A DNA stretch of 64,000 bases from Paenimyroides tangerinum (GTDB lineage Bacteria > Bacteroidota > Bacteroidia > Flavobacteriales > Flavobacteriaceae). The notes below the pieces were generated by a model. It had not been told where the DNA came from and did not search any database. It was given only the letters and a program-made list of their open reading frames with translations. A program made the position numbers and the translations under genes. The stretch is taken from contig NZ_RQVQ01000001.1 of the NCBI RefSeq assembly GCF_003865405.1, forward strand, positions 124,001 to 188,000. Direction: 5' to 3'. This document shows positions 63,999 through 64,000 of this stretch, one piece after another (positions within the stretch are counted from its first letter, which is position 1; each line of letters starts with the position of its first letter).

Positions 63999-64000
63999 CC

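Overview
The window looks like chromosomal core genome of a low-GC member of Flavobacteriales (Bacteroidota), most likely Flavobacteriaceae. The evidence is SprA (the type IX secretion translocon), GldD and GldE, an alternative complex III operon, a bifunctional malic enzyme, and repeated Bacteroidota-type promoters (TTG, 17-23 bp, TAnnTTTG). I cannot fix the genus. I saw no rRNA, tRNA, CRISPR array, insertion sequence or prophage, and no gene-free stretch above 300 bp.

Layout. 1-3070 (minus): haem O synthase and cytochrome oxidase subunits III, III-like and IV. 3098-4672 (minus): deoC, a VanZ-like protein and gcvH. 4686-16967 (minus): sprA, ruvA, maeB, queG and ruvB. 17026-18303 (minus): a small patch of unrecognised short genes bounded on one side by a duplicated terminator. 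18345-29817 (minus): one long respiratory operon, actABCDEF-ctaC-ctaD. 29868-30343 (plus): a SPOR-domain protein. 30352-33974 (minus): a membrane protein and leuS. 34157-37543 (plus): ftsX, DUF3098, uppP, truB and a YiiX-like hydrolase. 37567-42277 (plus): an Rrf2 regulator and a sulfate assimilation operon, cysH-cysD-cysN plus a TauE-type transporter. 42259-48666: thioredoxin-like protein, patatin, pyrH-frr, an SMR transporter, asnS and rpoN. 48665-52405 (minus): two outer-membrane proteins and dxs. 52417-55848: tadA, a beta-barrel protein, RNase G, a tiny basic peptide gene and HU. 55884-59340 (plus): mutY, ssb, gldE and gldD. 59344-64000: a giant AsmA-like protein, an Ntn amidohydrolase and a partial gene.

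How it works together. The two respiratory loci supply a quinol:cytochrome c oxidoreductase (ACIII) and an aa3-type oxidase that is expected to form a supercomplex with it. CtaB makes haem O, the haem A precursor. SprA, GldD and GldE belong to gliding and type IX secretion. CysD/CysN activate sulfate to APS and CysH reduces it to sulfite, but no sulfite reductase is present in the window.

Nothing here is a clear unknown defence or mobile system. The most unusual items are a palindromic heptad-repeat element inserted in frame in leuS, a TauE/SafE transporter carrying a degenerate siroheme-synthase-like N-domain, a duplicated terminator around a small membrane-protein gene, an unannotated-size 30-residue basic peptide gene, and a nested inverted repeat enclosing the rpoN promoter. 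All identifications are from reading the sequence; no database search was possible.
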